NCBI GenBank assembly: GCA_022393335.1
Contig: JAJEKB010010744.1
Coordinates: 1 to 64,000, forward strand
Reading direction: 5' to 3'
Length of the DNA: 64,000 bases
Source: Macrotrachela quadricornifera
Taxonomy: Eukaryota > Rotifera > Eurotatoria > Philodinida > Philodinidae
Below, in pieces: positions 24,767-36,536 of this stretch (its first letter is position 1; each line of letters starts with the position of its first letter). The notes under the pieces were generated by a model. It made no database searches, was not told the origin of the DNA, and saw only the letters and a program-made list of their open reading frames with translations. Both the position numbers and the translations under genes were made by a program.

Positions 24767-27700
24767 ATAAATATGATTAGGAAATAAAATGTGAAAATTT
24801 CACGTCTATCAATAGAAATTATGACATAACTAATAATCAAATGAATTTAGAAATGAGAATATCGATAGAAGATCTGCATGAGGAACGGGAAGAAAAGATT
24901 TCCAAAATCTTTTTCTATGAAGGATTAGTTTTTTACTCACCTATGTGACTCGATGCTTCTGTTTATTAGACAGGTATAATCTATTGAATAACTTTTACGA
25001 TCTAAGTTTTTTGATTGATTTTTTTGTTGAAAGGAAATATATCCCATAAGATGTTTACATTGGAAGTTTAATTAGGAAGTGTATTTCCAAATCACTAATC
25101 TAAGAACTCGAACTTGTGAAAAGCTCGAGTGAATGTTATGCGTTCTGGCCGAATGTTTAATACGATATTCTAGCAGTTCCTATGAGGATAGATGAGTTTT
25201 GTGGTTTTTCTTGTTTTCATAGTAAAATACATTTTCCAGATACTTCGAAAATTGAATAAAAGTACTTTAGGAAGCAATATTATAAAGCCTCTAATACACG
25301 TTTCGTCATATCTTGATCTGCTCTTTTGAATGATTAAAAAGACAGCTCTCTAGAAAATCTGTTGAAAAAATATTCATTAACTTTCATTGTACGCGGACAT
25401 GTGAACAAAACGAATTTTTATTGAACTATTATTATGATTTTAGTTCAATCGTGATCAAACAGTATAGAAAAATAGAGCATTCCTTTTTCTCTATCAGAAT
25501 ATCCAGAGGAAATGCTTCTTTACGGTCTTTACAAGGAATTAAAGTGTCGTCCTCATTACTTTTTTAAACATCACAATGAAAAAAGACTCTTAACTAATAA
25601 GTTAAAATAGAAGAATCTGAAAAAATGAAAATTATTTTATTATCATAGTTTTAAACGCATTAGTCTTTCAATCAATATTCATTATTAGAATAAAAAACAT
25701 TTTCATAATTTCAATTATTAACAATCATCTTAGTTTTGTCGAGAATTTGTCTATAGAATATGTTTTTATATGAAATTTCACAATTTAACTTAAAATGAAT
25801 GTAAGACAGAATTGATGATTTTGTTTGAAACAATGTAAAACTTTAAAATGGTAAATTGCCTAGCTTTGTTGCCTTGTTTATGAATGTTTAATGAACAAAT
25901 ATTATATCTTCTTTCAATTATTTTCTATTTGAAATCTTAATCATCCTTTATCGTACCATTTCATTTAAAATATACATAATTTATCTGGAAAAAAATATCT
26001 AATCCTTGCTCACTCCTAGAATAAAGACAGCTAAAATTATTAAGAACAATTAAAATCTATTACATGACAGTGTATAAGTTTAAAGATTAGCGAGTAACGA
26101 TTCATCTAACAAAATATGTCGTCCAGTAGCTACTTCAACTATGAAATTTAATAGACTAAAAATATATGCATTTATTATCAATTGCATATTTGAGGATTTT
26201 TAGATCTAAATCATTTTAAAGTGTAGTGACATGCAGGCGATTTATTGTGATTTGTTTGAATGTTTTTGAATATCAGTGGCTGTCCGTTTGAAAATCTCTA
26301 GATCGGTGCGTAGTCCTATAAGAATTACCTGTTTGAATATAGATTTAGCGTTCGCTAAGTGTTTATGAATATTTGTGTGTTTTACAAATAGCCAGTTTTT
26401 TCTCTGTAAAATGTTAGTTTTTTTAATTACAAATAATTTTTTATTAGAACAATGGTAGATGATAATTTGCTATATATTTTTCGATAATTCAACATTGTCG
26501 AATTTCATTTTCATATTTATATATAGATGTCATTTACATTGAAAGATAAATTATGTTGTGTAATTACTTCAAAAAACACAATATAAATAATAGTAACAAG
26601 TATGTTTCGTAAGAATTTTTCCTCGTTCGATGTAACATCAAATGTTATTTCTCAACATCAATTTAATTCAACTTAACATACAGTTATATTTCAACAATAT
26701 ATGGAGGTCCGACAGTAATGGTTTATCCTATAGAATATGCCATTGCTCAAGTGAAACCTAACTTAACCATTACTCATTCATGACTTCTTTGAGGTCCAAA
26801 TATAATGGTTTATCATTACATATCCACAATTAACTCAATCACGGCCTAACATCACCAATACTTTCTCATGACCTCCTTTTTATTTTTGTTAATATTACAA
26901 CGAAAAGAAAAGAGAAAATTTTGAAATAATCATGGAGCCTTTTATCTATATAATTCGATAAATTGTATGTTTTTTTTCTACATATTGAGTTAAGAATGAG
27001 ACAAATATATGTTTTGCATTTTCAATCAGTGTTAACTAAAGATCAATATAAACAAGAGTTTCACATGTTAAGAAACAGTCAAATATAAAGATAACTCTAC
27101 ATCTTTTTGATGAAAACTATGATGAAAAAACTAGGCATATAAATATATATTTAAAAACTTATGTTTTAGGTGTTATATTTTAATCTTTATGAAATTTCAA
27201 CTATGTTTAATAAATGTAATGAAAAGTAATGTCAAGACAATATGTGCAAATTATCCTATGATGTTATCTATTTTTGGATAACTATTTCATATACGTAACA
27301 CATATTTAAGATTAGAACTAATTCTGTGCAAAGTATAAATATTGTCGTAAAATAAAAATTAAATCTTATGAAAAACTGATTTATATAATAATTGACATCT
27401 TACATATTTCATTATTTTGAGAACAATTGTCTATGTCTAAGAGCATATGGACAGACAGATTTTTAAGTGTTTATTGTAAATACAGTATATGAAGAAAAAT
27501 GATGAGGCAATATTATTTTTTTTGAAGAACTGAACCATTCTGTATGTGACTTTCAATAAATATTAATATAATATTCATAGCCTTCTTGTAGAACGTTTCA
27601 TGTTGATTCTTTATAAAAACAAATGATATGAATAAACTATGCAAAACTATTACAATAATAAAACTCATATGCATTATTTTATGATGTATACAATTATTTT

Positions 27701-29573
27701 CGAGCCGAACTGAAACATGATTTTTAATTTTTATAAGAAAAACTATACAAGTCACTCTACACGTTTATTAAGACCATAATCTAATCAATTGAATTGCTAC
27801 AGAGTTTTAACTCTCTCATTATTTTCTTCAAACATATAATTCTAGTATTAAATAGTTTCAGTGATACACATTCTTATTCATCTGAAGACTTACTCACTAA
27901 CTTTAATACAAATGATAAATAAAATATCGTAATTACATTGAGATTTAGCAATCAAATTAAAATCCTGTTCAATTCTGTTAATGATACATTTATTCATTAG
28001 AAATTTTATTCAAGTAATACTGAAATATGATTTTTGAAAAATGTCGATATGATTACAACAAGTAAATATTCAATTACTATTATTTTATTTACAATATCAA
28101 TGATAATCTATTCTATTAATCGAGTGATGAACGTATCCGGCATTGGTCCATGTTATATGGTAGTTCATGTTTAAGCATATTTACTGATTGAATTATTCAC
28201 CCAAATAATTTGATGAATAGCTCTTTAGAAAAAACAGACACAAAGTGATGTTGGTAAACTACACATTATTATTAGAAAACATGCATCAGAACAAAATCAA
28301 CGTTTATTTCAACATAAATAATAAAATATTGTTTTTGAATATCTACAGATCAGAATATATCATAGCGATTGATATCAAAGGCGATGATAAAACACACATT
28401 ATTATTTTTATCAACAGGACTATCAATATGTTATCAATTCAAATCTGATGACATACAAACTAGATCGCTAGAAATAGTTATAAATTATACACATTTTTTC
28501 GTATAAAAAAACACTTTTGAAAGAATATTAAATTCTCTTGACTTATTGTTACTTTCAAAATAATTTACTTCTTACAAGCTAAACTTTTAATTTCAATTCT
28601 AATGATATAATTTGCCATGATATATGTATGTTACTCATTTTAGATTAATAAAAGTCTTTGTTGTTCACCGTTTAACATTAGCAAAATATATCATTACAAA
28701 ATAAATTTGAATGTTCGTACTTCAATATAACTGACCACAATTTTTCATTTGTAAAATAAATCTTCTTAAATGCTTAATATTGTAAACTAATTGAATGAAA
28801 TAGATGACTTTAGACATTCAAGGTTTTTACAAAACGCATAATTAATATTTGTAAAACTATTATAATAACATCATATTCTCTTTTCATTCTATGTGCTCAA
28901 AATATTGAATGGAAACTGAAAGAAAACTCGAAAAACCTTCGTCTTTATGCTCAGTGTGTTACTACAAAAGATATTATAGGTGTTTCTTTTGCTACTGCAA
29001 TATATTCTACGACATACTTTCAGGTTATCAACTTTCAACATAAAACTGAATATTTATCAGTTAATAATCTTTGTATGATAAGAATTTCAAAATAAATAAA
29101 TCATTTACATTTTTATCCTTCTTGAATTATTGATTGAATTAGTAATAATCATTTTTTCCAATTAATTCAATATTGATTATTATCTCACAAAACCTCGAGA
29201 TACATGAGATTTATTGTATACATAAGAACTCTCTATCTCTCAACAATTAATCATTCAAGCAATACATATATGAAATCAATGAAAGGAATCCTATGATAAG
29301 CATGTACATTCGTTTTTCCTCTAGATGCTCTGATTCATTTGCGCTTATCGGTCAAATAATTTTATCTTGATCATATTACGAATAAGCACAAATGCTATTT
29401 TTTCGTGTTATGAATCATGATAAGGCATCGATTTCGTTGATTTTTTTCACCTATTGCATCGTCTTCATATAAGTGTATTTAGTTCGATGTAAATCTACAT
29501 CATAATACGTATTTTTCGTATTAATTATTTTGAATTATTCTTTCTTTAGATTAAATTGAAAAAAAAAGAGTAC
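24767..29573. other. Gene-poor stretch of about 4.8 kb
   Basis: No exon chain, domain or RNA gene is supported. The open frames at 27513-27755 (-) and 28245-28448 (+) are short, lack splice context and show no recognisable domain. The only structure noted is a diverged tandem duplication at 26704-26876. Confidence 0.6.
26703..26876. repeat. Diverged tandem duplication (about 87 bp x 2) with GGAGGTC/GACCTCC ends
   Basis: Units 26704-26790 and 26791-26876 both begin gaggtcc, continue with aatggtttatc a few bases later, and end near tcatgac(t/c)tcct. The outer ends are inverted (ggaggtc at 26703, gacctcc at 26870-26876), so a small MITE-like element is an alternative reading. Confidence 0.5.
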
Positions 29574-29880
29574 ATGGCTAATATTCGAATCTTTGTCTTA
29601 TTATTAGTGCTTTTAATTATTGTAAATTGTGCTTTAATTCGAGCAACAAACGACGATGAATCTAAACATCGTGAAAAAAGGTATTGGTACCATTCCATGA
29701 TAAAAATATATTTTCATAATTTATAAATTTAGACTATTGCATTGTGCTAAAACGGGCAAAAAATGTGGAGGATTTTTGGGTAAATCATGTTGTAGTAATT
29801 TAGTATGTCATAAACTTTCAAGAAAATGTGTACGTAAAGGTACACCATTTTCGTGGGTTGCTAAACGAAATGGAAAATAA
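29574..29880 (+). CDS. Small secreted cystine-knot (knottin-type) prepropeptide
   Basis: Two exons, 29574-29680 and 29733-29880, are joined in phase by a 52-bp GT-AG intron and encode 84 residues. Residues 1 to about 23 form a strongly hydrophobic signal peptide. A short acidic/charged propeptide ends in REKR (33-36), a furin-type site. The mature part carries six cysteines at 40, 47, 55, 56, 61 and 68, spacing C-x6-C-x7-CC-x4-C-x6-C, the inhibitor cystine knot pattern. A basic tail (69-84) contains KR and ends NGK. A splice-acceptor-like sequence (tctttctttag, ending 29549) precedes the ATG, and AATAAA lies at 29934-29939. Knottins of this spacing include antimicrobial, neuropeptide-like and ion-channel-active peptides. 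Which role applies here cannot be told from sequence. It is a lone gene with no duplicate in the window. Confidence 0.82.
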
Positions 29881-29933
29881 ACAGAACAATTTATATAAAC
29901 TTTTTGTTTTTTGTTAATTAATTGTAATACATC

Positions 29934-29939
29934 AATAAA
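29934..29939 (+). terminator. Polyadenylation signal AATAAA
   Basis: A canonical AATAAA lies 54 bp past the knottin stop codon. It supports a short 3' UTR and a complete gene. Confidence 0.55.
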
Positions 29940-30439
29940 TAAATATACTCGCGTTAAATATTAAAAAAATATTTATGTATTAGAGTAACAAGTTGATCAA
30001 CATTTTCATAAATATTAACGGAGAAATTTCAGAAAAAAAACGAACATAAATGCTAAGATTATAACTCTATATGTTTCATGACAATTCAATCTTTGATCAG
30101 ATTAATAGAGCATCTTAAAAATCATAATAAGTAATAGAAAAGTTACGTGAATTTGACGATTAATCAAGCTTATTTAATTCAAATATATACATTAATCATC
30201 ATTCGTATCTTAAAACCGAATACATTTTTTGTTTGCTTCAACAGTCATAATAATCTAATATCTGTGATTTTGTATATTTGAATTATTACAAAACCTATAC
30301 AATTTCTATATGATAAATCTAACATGTGAACATAATACTATTAATATTATCAAAAAAGTGCATATTTCAAACATCTTATCATATGTTATTTTTTAATTCT
30401 TAATAGTGTACTTGAATATAATAGTAACAAAGAGCACAA

Positions 30440-31060
30440 ACGTAAGGTGTGAAAATCATGAAGAAAACCAGATCATGGTAAAATTTGATTTACTGACAAA
30501 CAATATTTCTTCTTAGATAAGGACACTCAATCAATATATTATGATGCCAGTTAACAAGAAATAGATGAAAATGGACATACAAACCAAAAGATTAAATATT
30601 CAGAAAGAATTATGTTACAATAAGATGCACGTAAAAATAGTCTTAATGTCTCCAATGATTGTAAGAACTGGTGGAAAATTATATTCATCTTGTTCATCTA
30701 CATACATAATTCGAAGGAAGAATGTTATTTACTAAGAGGATAATACTCTGCTTTATATACATCAACAGTTGCGTATAAGGATGTGGCAAAAAAATGTTAT
30801 GAATTCTATAACCAATCAGTGATGGTCACGAAATAGTCCTGACTTCAATATTTTGGATTATTACACATAAAATGTAATCATTAAAAATATGTAACGAAAT
30901 AAAGTTTAAAACTATGATACATTATTTAGTAAAATTAGAAAAGGAATTTATCGTGTATCATTAAATCATCTTACTCATAGAATTTGATCTCTACTGAAAA
31001 CAAAAAGATGCATAATAAGAATTTTAATGCAACTTGTAGAACTTTTCACATTGTGTTTTC
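30440..31060 (+). pseudogene. Second decayed mariner/IS630-type transposase
   Basis: Fragments of a DD(E/D) transposase appear in order on the plus strand. The first Asp motif reads FTDKQYFFLDKD (about 30490-30525). A helix of the form AYKDVAKKCYEFYN follows (about 30771-30812). Last comes WSRNSPDFNILDYY (about 30824-30866), equivalent to the WPxxSPDLNPLDY signature. Stops and frameshifts separate them. The copy looks older or more eroded than the one at 10335-11230, and its motifs differ (LDYY against IEN), so the two belong to different lineages. Ends were not defined. Confidence 0.7.
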
Positions 31061-31791
31061 ATTAGATGAGTTTAAAAACAATTTGAACATAGAACAATAT
31101 TTAGTAATTATATAATAAAAAACCTGTTCAATGATAGGAGGCTCTTGAATTCTTTGCTTCTAAGACATTTACTATCTCAACATTCGTTAATGACGAAAGA
31201 CTGGAAGACGTATTTAGTTTGTTATTTTACTTGAGGATATAGAAATTTTGAATGATTGATGAAATCTCAATAAATAGTAAATAGACTATTTTTCTTTCTA
31301 TATCAGCTAAATATCTTCGGTATACTTTCATTTTAATGATGGAGAGAGTGAATGATTGGTTAGTTAATTATATTTACTAATTAATTTATTTGTTTTCTTA
31401 CTAGATTGGACAAAGTGTTATGTATCTCTTTATGTCTTTTAATCTTATTATATAATGTCAACTATGACATATTTTACATAACTAAACCTTCTGAAATGTT
31501 TCATTATTAAACTCTAAAATACTTTTAATACGTATGGTTACATGTCAAGAGTCATATGATGACTTATGACGTCAAAACTCTGTATACTTATCTATGAATA
31601 TTTATATAACCATTTTTGTCCTGTTTATTCATTTATGTTAACTCATATATCAAAAATATATTAAAACATTGTGATTAAGTACTTTTTTTCTTCTATATGA
31701 TATGTTATCATTTCACATCTATAACTTCTCATATTTCTTTCTTTCATCATTATTATAAAGCAATTATACGAATAGCAAAACGTTTTTTAAT

Positions 31792-32525
31792 ATGAGTGAC
31801 GAATCTGATAATGATAGTGATATATCAATTTCAAATTGTGACATTCCAATTGAATCTGAACAATTGGATATATTATCATCGAATATATTGAATGTAGATA
31901 ATCAATTTATTTATGATGAAGATTTAAATAAACTTATATGTATTGGTACAAATTTAAATCATATTTCATTAAATATTATACAAGAATATTCACTTAAAAC
32001 AAAGGTAAATTATAAAGTAAATAAAAAGAAAATTAAATATAATTTATTTAGATTCTTGATCTAAGTGGTAATGATTTTAGTTCATTATCTTGTATAGAGA
32101 ATTTTTCTAATCTCGAAGAACTTATTATTGATGATAATAAATTAGATGATATTCATACATATTTTCCAAAATTATCTAAACTTCATACATTAATGATAAA
32201 TAAAAATTATTTTTGTAATATATATAAATTAGTTGATCATTTACGTCATGCATATCCATTATTAACACATTTATCTTTATTTGGTAATCCAGCATGTCCA
32301 TATAAAATAAATTCTAATAATCAAATATCATCAGATTTTAATATAATTCAAGAAAATTATGTTGATGAAGAATATCGACGTTATAGACATTTACTTATTT
32401 TTCGTCTTCCAACATTAAAATTTCTTGATTCACGTGAAATATATTTAAATGAACGTCGTATTGCAATGCAATTAGGTGATATACTTTATTCAATAGCTGA
32501 AAACAAAAATAAAATATCAAAATGA
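31792..32525 (+). CDS. Leucine-rich repeat protein, LRMDA (C10orf11)-like
   Basis: Two exons, 31792-32004 and 32052-32525, with a 47-bp intron in phase 0, encode 228 residues. An acidic N-terminus precedes about four LRRs (LDLSGNDFSSL, LEELIIDDNKLDDI, LHTLMINKNYF, LTHLSLFGNPAC). An LRR-cap-like C-terminus follows with GNPACPY...YRRYRHLLIFRLPTLKFLD, then a short helix with NERR. That C-terminal signature (GNxACP, YRxY, LPxLKFLD) resembles LRMDA/C10orf11, a small cytosolic LRR protein linked to melanocyte differentiation in vertebrates. Other LRR proteins with a cap (SNRPA1/U2A'-like, LRRC) are alternatives. The 3' end is 474 bp before the GNPNAT1 start, on the same strand. A T-rich run ending in tataaag lies upstream of the ATG. 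Confidence 0.75.
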
Positions 32526-32999
32526 AATATTATAGTTTATTATTAAAAGACTTTATTTTTTAATGTATATTATCATAATAAAAATTAGTCATATTTAAAA
32601 AAAAAATTTTATTTTCCTCATTTAACAGATTTGAATAAGACTATATTAAACGAAATTATTTCCATTTCTATATATATATATATAATTTATTCTAATTATT
32701 AACAATAGCATATAAATAATCATTTGAATGTAAAATTTTCTATTCAATATACGAACTATGAACAGGAAGACCTCATATAGCTATATAAAATTTATTTGTT
32801 AACCAATTTTCATCATCTGACATCTAGCGTTGAAAACATTATTTGTCAAATTAAACAAAACAAAATGTACATATTCAATAAATCACAATAGTCAGTCAAA
32901 TTATTACACCACATGCATGGTATTCCTCCTTTCTTCTATTGTTTTCATTTCTTTTTTGGTTAATCGAACATATTATAGTCATCTATTCATTCAATAAAA

Positions 33000-33608
33000 A
33001 TGACTGAACGATATAACCATGATCATTCTTCATCATTAAATTTCGATCAAATATTTGATTCAAATTTAATTCAACCTATTTTAAAACAATATTCAATAAA
33101 AGATAATAAACTTCAGAAAAATATTTATGATGGAAGATATTGTATTCGACCATTATCGATTTCGGATTATGATCATGGTTTTATTGAATTAATTCGTCAA
33201 TTAACTGAATGTGGTCATGTAACATATGAAGAATTTAAACAACGTTTTTATGAAATGAAACAATGTTTAAATACATATTATATACTTATTATTGAAGATA
33301 TGAATTTAAATAAACAAATTATTGGTACAACAACACTTGTATGTGAAAAAAAATTTATTCGTAAATTAGGTATACGTGGTAGAATTGAAGATGTTGTTAT
33401 AGATAATCGATATCGTGGTCGACAACTTGGAAAATTACTTATTGATATATTAACAAAATTTGCTGAAGATGTGTGTGATTGTTATAAAATATCATTAGAA
33501 TGTAAAGATCATTTAGTTAGTTTTTATAAACAATTTGGTTATGTTCATGAAGATCAACAAAATTATTTATGTAAGCGTATTCAAAAATTACCAACAAAAA
33601 ATGAATAA
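33000..33608 (+). CDS. GNPNAT1: Glucosamine 6-phosphate N-acetyltransferase
   Basis: Cytosolic GNAT enzyme that transfers acetyl from acetyl-CoA to glucosamine-6-phosphate, a step of UDP-GlcNAc synthesis. It is a single exon of 202 residues, slightly longer than the animal norm of about 180-190. Signature segments are all present: YCIRPLSISDYDHGFIELIRQLT, TYEEFKQRF, IGTTTLV, the acetyl-CoA loop region RGRIEDVVIDNRYRGRQLGK, then KISLECK and VSFYKQFGY near the end. An acceptor-like acatattatag ends 20 bp upstream of the ATG (about 32979). No disruption is seen. Because chitin is made from UDP-GlcNAc, the gene fits the needs of an animal with chitinous structures, but it is a general housekeeping gene. 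Confidence 0.94.
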   Translation: MTERYNHDHSSSLNFDQIFDSNLIQPILKQYSIKDNKLQKNIYDGRYCIRPLSISDYDHGFIELIRQLTECGHVTYEEFKQRFYEMKQCLNTYYILIIEDMNLNKQIIGTTTLVCEKKFIRKLGIRGRIEDVVIDNRYRGRQLGKLLIDILTKFAEDVCDCYKISLECKDHLVSFYKQFGYVHEDQQNYLCKRIQKLPTKNE

Positions 33609-33870
33609 TAAAAAATAAATATATGATTTTCTTTTATATTTTTACCGATATCTTATATACTTTTTTTTTCTTTTAAATAAATTATTAATAAAAAAAACTT
33701 ACAGAAAAAAATTATATATGAAAAGAGTTTTAAAATAAATTGATCGTTTTTACAATGAATACAATTATATATTGCGGTATTTTTTATGAATACTTTGTAA
33801 TCAAAAAGTAACAAATAATAATGATTGAAATCATATAAAAACTTTGATTAGCATTAGAATAATATTTTTC

Positions 33871-34374
33871 GAAATTTAAGGAAACTTCCTCTTCTTCCCG
33901 GGATGCGTATTTTCTTTTATTTTGAAAAAAAATTGTTTCTATACGTTAGGAAAATGAAAATATTGAAGATCGTGTCGAAAACTTTAGATTTCGGATCTTA
34001 CGAATTTTGTAAAACCTATCATATTTGATAGAAACAAGATTTCAAAGAAGGAAAGAAGAACATGCGTCCCAATTTGATCGAAGTACTAGTAAAAAAATTT
34101 TTAACTCGATCGGTCCAATCGTTTTGGAAAAAAAGGGGAAAATTTTGTTTTTCACGCCCAAAACCGGATTTTGAGATATATACAAAGAAATATTTGGCTA
34201 ATTCAATAATCAAAAACGAGATTTTCTTTGAAACACGTACACTTTTTTCGAAATTTTGCTGTTTTAGGAACTTCCAGGCTTGGGATGGTTATTAGTTTTA
34301 TAACGTGGCTAGAGCACATCTAGATGCACATAAAAAAATTTTATTTCGAGAAAAGAGAGTCTCCTTAAAGTTTC
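33871..34374. mobile_element. Candidate MITE / non-autonomous DNA element
   Basis: The left end (gaaatttaaggaaacttcct at 33871) and the reverse complement of the right end (gaaactttaaggagactctc, from 34374) align as imperfect inverted repeats of about 27 bp. The flanks aatattttt and aatcttttt are nearly identical, so they could be a diverged target duplication. The interior (about 450 bp) has noticeably higher GC than the surroundings and overlapping open frames on both strands at 34019-34295. None has a recognisable domain. Confidence 0.4.
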
Positions 34375-36536
34375 AATCTTTTTAAATCATTGTGAACATT
34401 GACAGATTGTTCTAGCTTACGACCTATTATCTATAATATTCCTATTTTACTCTTCACAAAATTTCCTACAAATGACCTTCATACATGCTTCATCTATTGA
34501 CCATATAAAATTTCTACGTTGTTCTCTATAGCAATAAAACTTCTACATCAATACTAATATTACCCTTAATATCACCCATCATGTTCATACTCGATGTCTA
34601 TAATATCAAATCCAATACGATTTTATACTTAATCTTTCGTTCATTTATAAGATACAAATCAAATTTGATGATACTATTTTTTTCTTTTATTCGAAAATTT
34701 GTCTTAATTAGTTTAATTTTTTTTTTCGTTGTAATTAGATAATTATGCTACGATTTTTATATCGTGACACATAACAATTAACATCTTCTTTTCATCATAA
34801 AACATCTATCGGATAAATCAAACAAGATATTGATGATCCCTTGTCATTTATAATAACAGTATCTCTATTATATTCGACATCTTTATTTTACTAGAAATAT
34901 AGATAAAATCTAACCTATCAATCGTGTTTTTTTTTATATATATATTCTATCCGTTAATCATATGATAACAAACTGAAATGATAATCAGTATATACAGAAT
35001 ATTCGATTCAAAATTACAAAATACCAATCAAATAAATTATTCATTCTAACAATTTGCTTTGATTTTATATTAAATAAAAATATTTCTGACAAATATGTAC
35101 ATCTAAATATATAAAATGAAAGTATTCATTGATTATAACACATACATATATATACATATACAATTGTAACCGATCGATATAGTTATATATATAAACGTGA
35201 GTACGTGTCATATACACTTCATCTCATTTTGATTAAATGAGAATATATATTCAATGTATGTACGTGCGTCTATATGTGAAGTATATAATGATCGGATAAT
35301 GAAGGCTTGTTCGCTTATGTGTACGCACGCGTATGTCGAGACGCATCAAATCTGATAGTAAAACGAATGAATATGCACAGACGTCGTGTGAGCATACGTA
35401 GTGATTCTAATCTTTTGATTGTTCAACATACATTTCTTTTCTTTTTCTTTAATTTTTTTTTTGTCTTCATTTGTATTACATCTTTTATATAGAATTAGTT
35501 ATGTTCATTGATTCATTATGTTTTATATTCATCAATAACTGTCGAAGTTCAAGGTAGAATGGATAAGATTTATATATATAATCTGAATATGACACAATAC
35601 TTTATGTACGTATATGCATAGGTTATTTTATAAGTAACTATATGACACAAAAAGAAAACGAGCGAAAGAGAGAATGAAGTGATGATAAGGAAAAGAATAA
35701 ATACATCCACACATTGATCGTCCCTCAACACGATCACTCTTACGACATAACCTTTATGTGTATTGCAATTCACCAAACCATAGATGATTAAGCAGTTGAT
35801 GAAAGAAAAGATAACCAGACAATAGACAAAGAGAATGAGAGAGAGAGACAGAGGAAGAGAAGAAAAAAAAAAGAAAAAGTCTGTCGGACAATGCTCATTA
35901 GCATACAATGCTTTCGGTGCGAGAGAGAAAGTGAAGAAAAAAGAAAAGAAAAGAAAATACAGCTCACCACCTCAAGCATCTATAGACATTCTTTTAATTT
36001 TATTCATTTTAAGACTAAACCATTAGTATTAAAAATATGAAAGCATATTAATGAAGTGAATGAGAGTTTGTTTATACCATTGACAAGGTTATCTATTCAT
36101 TAACTCTACTTTGGAGTCTATGAACCTGAAATGTTTATTCTTCACATTTTTTATATTTAGCTTGTCTTCTTCTTTTCTCCAATAAACATTTAGCTAATGA
36201 ACCTTTTATACTCTTTAATTCAATCTACTAAGAACATTCTTGCAGTGAGTTGAACACATACATTATACAGGGAAAAAAAAAACGAGAAAAAAGTAGATTA
36301 TACTTTAACCATAAAACATGCGGTAACGTTCACCATCGGTCATTTTTTTTTCTCTTTCTACATGTCACGCGTGAAGTAATACCTATTACTTCTCGTTATG
36401 AATTTTCACACATACCATTACATCACCATATTTCTATTAATATGATTTAATCAATTTATCTATATTAGTGAACTAGCAGACAACGGATTTTTTTATTTGT
36501 TGTTTTTATTTTTTTAGATATATAATTGAAATAAAT
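34375..36536. promoter_or_regulatory. Intergenic region upstream of the MIG-10/RIAM-like gene
   Basis: About 2.2 kb without a supported gene. A strongly purine-rich tract on the plus strand (about 35826-35960, gaga/aaga runs) is the main feature. It explains the low-complexity open frames on both strands here. A T-rich run ending in tttttttag (about 36518) precedes the next ATG by about 18 bp. Confidence 0.45.

Noticed and set aside
35570..36026. Overlapping open frames on both strands rich in Phe/Leu/Ser or Lys/Glu/Arg
   Set aside because: Shadows of a purine-rich tract, not genes.
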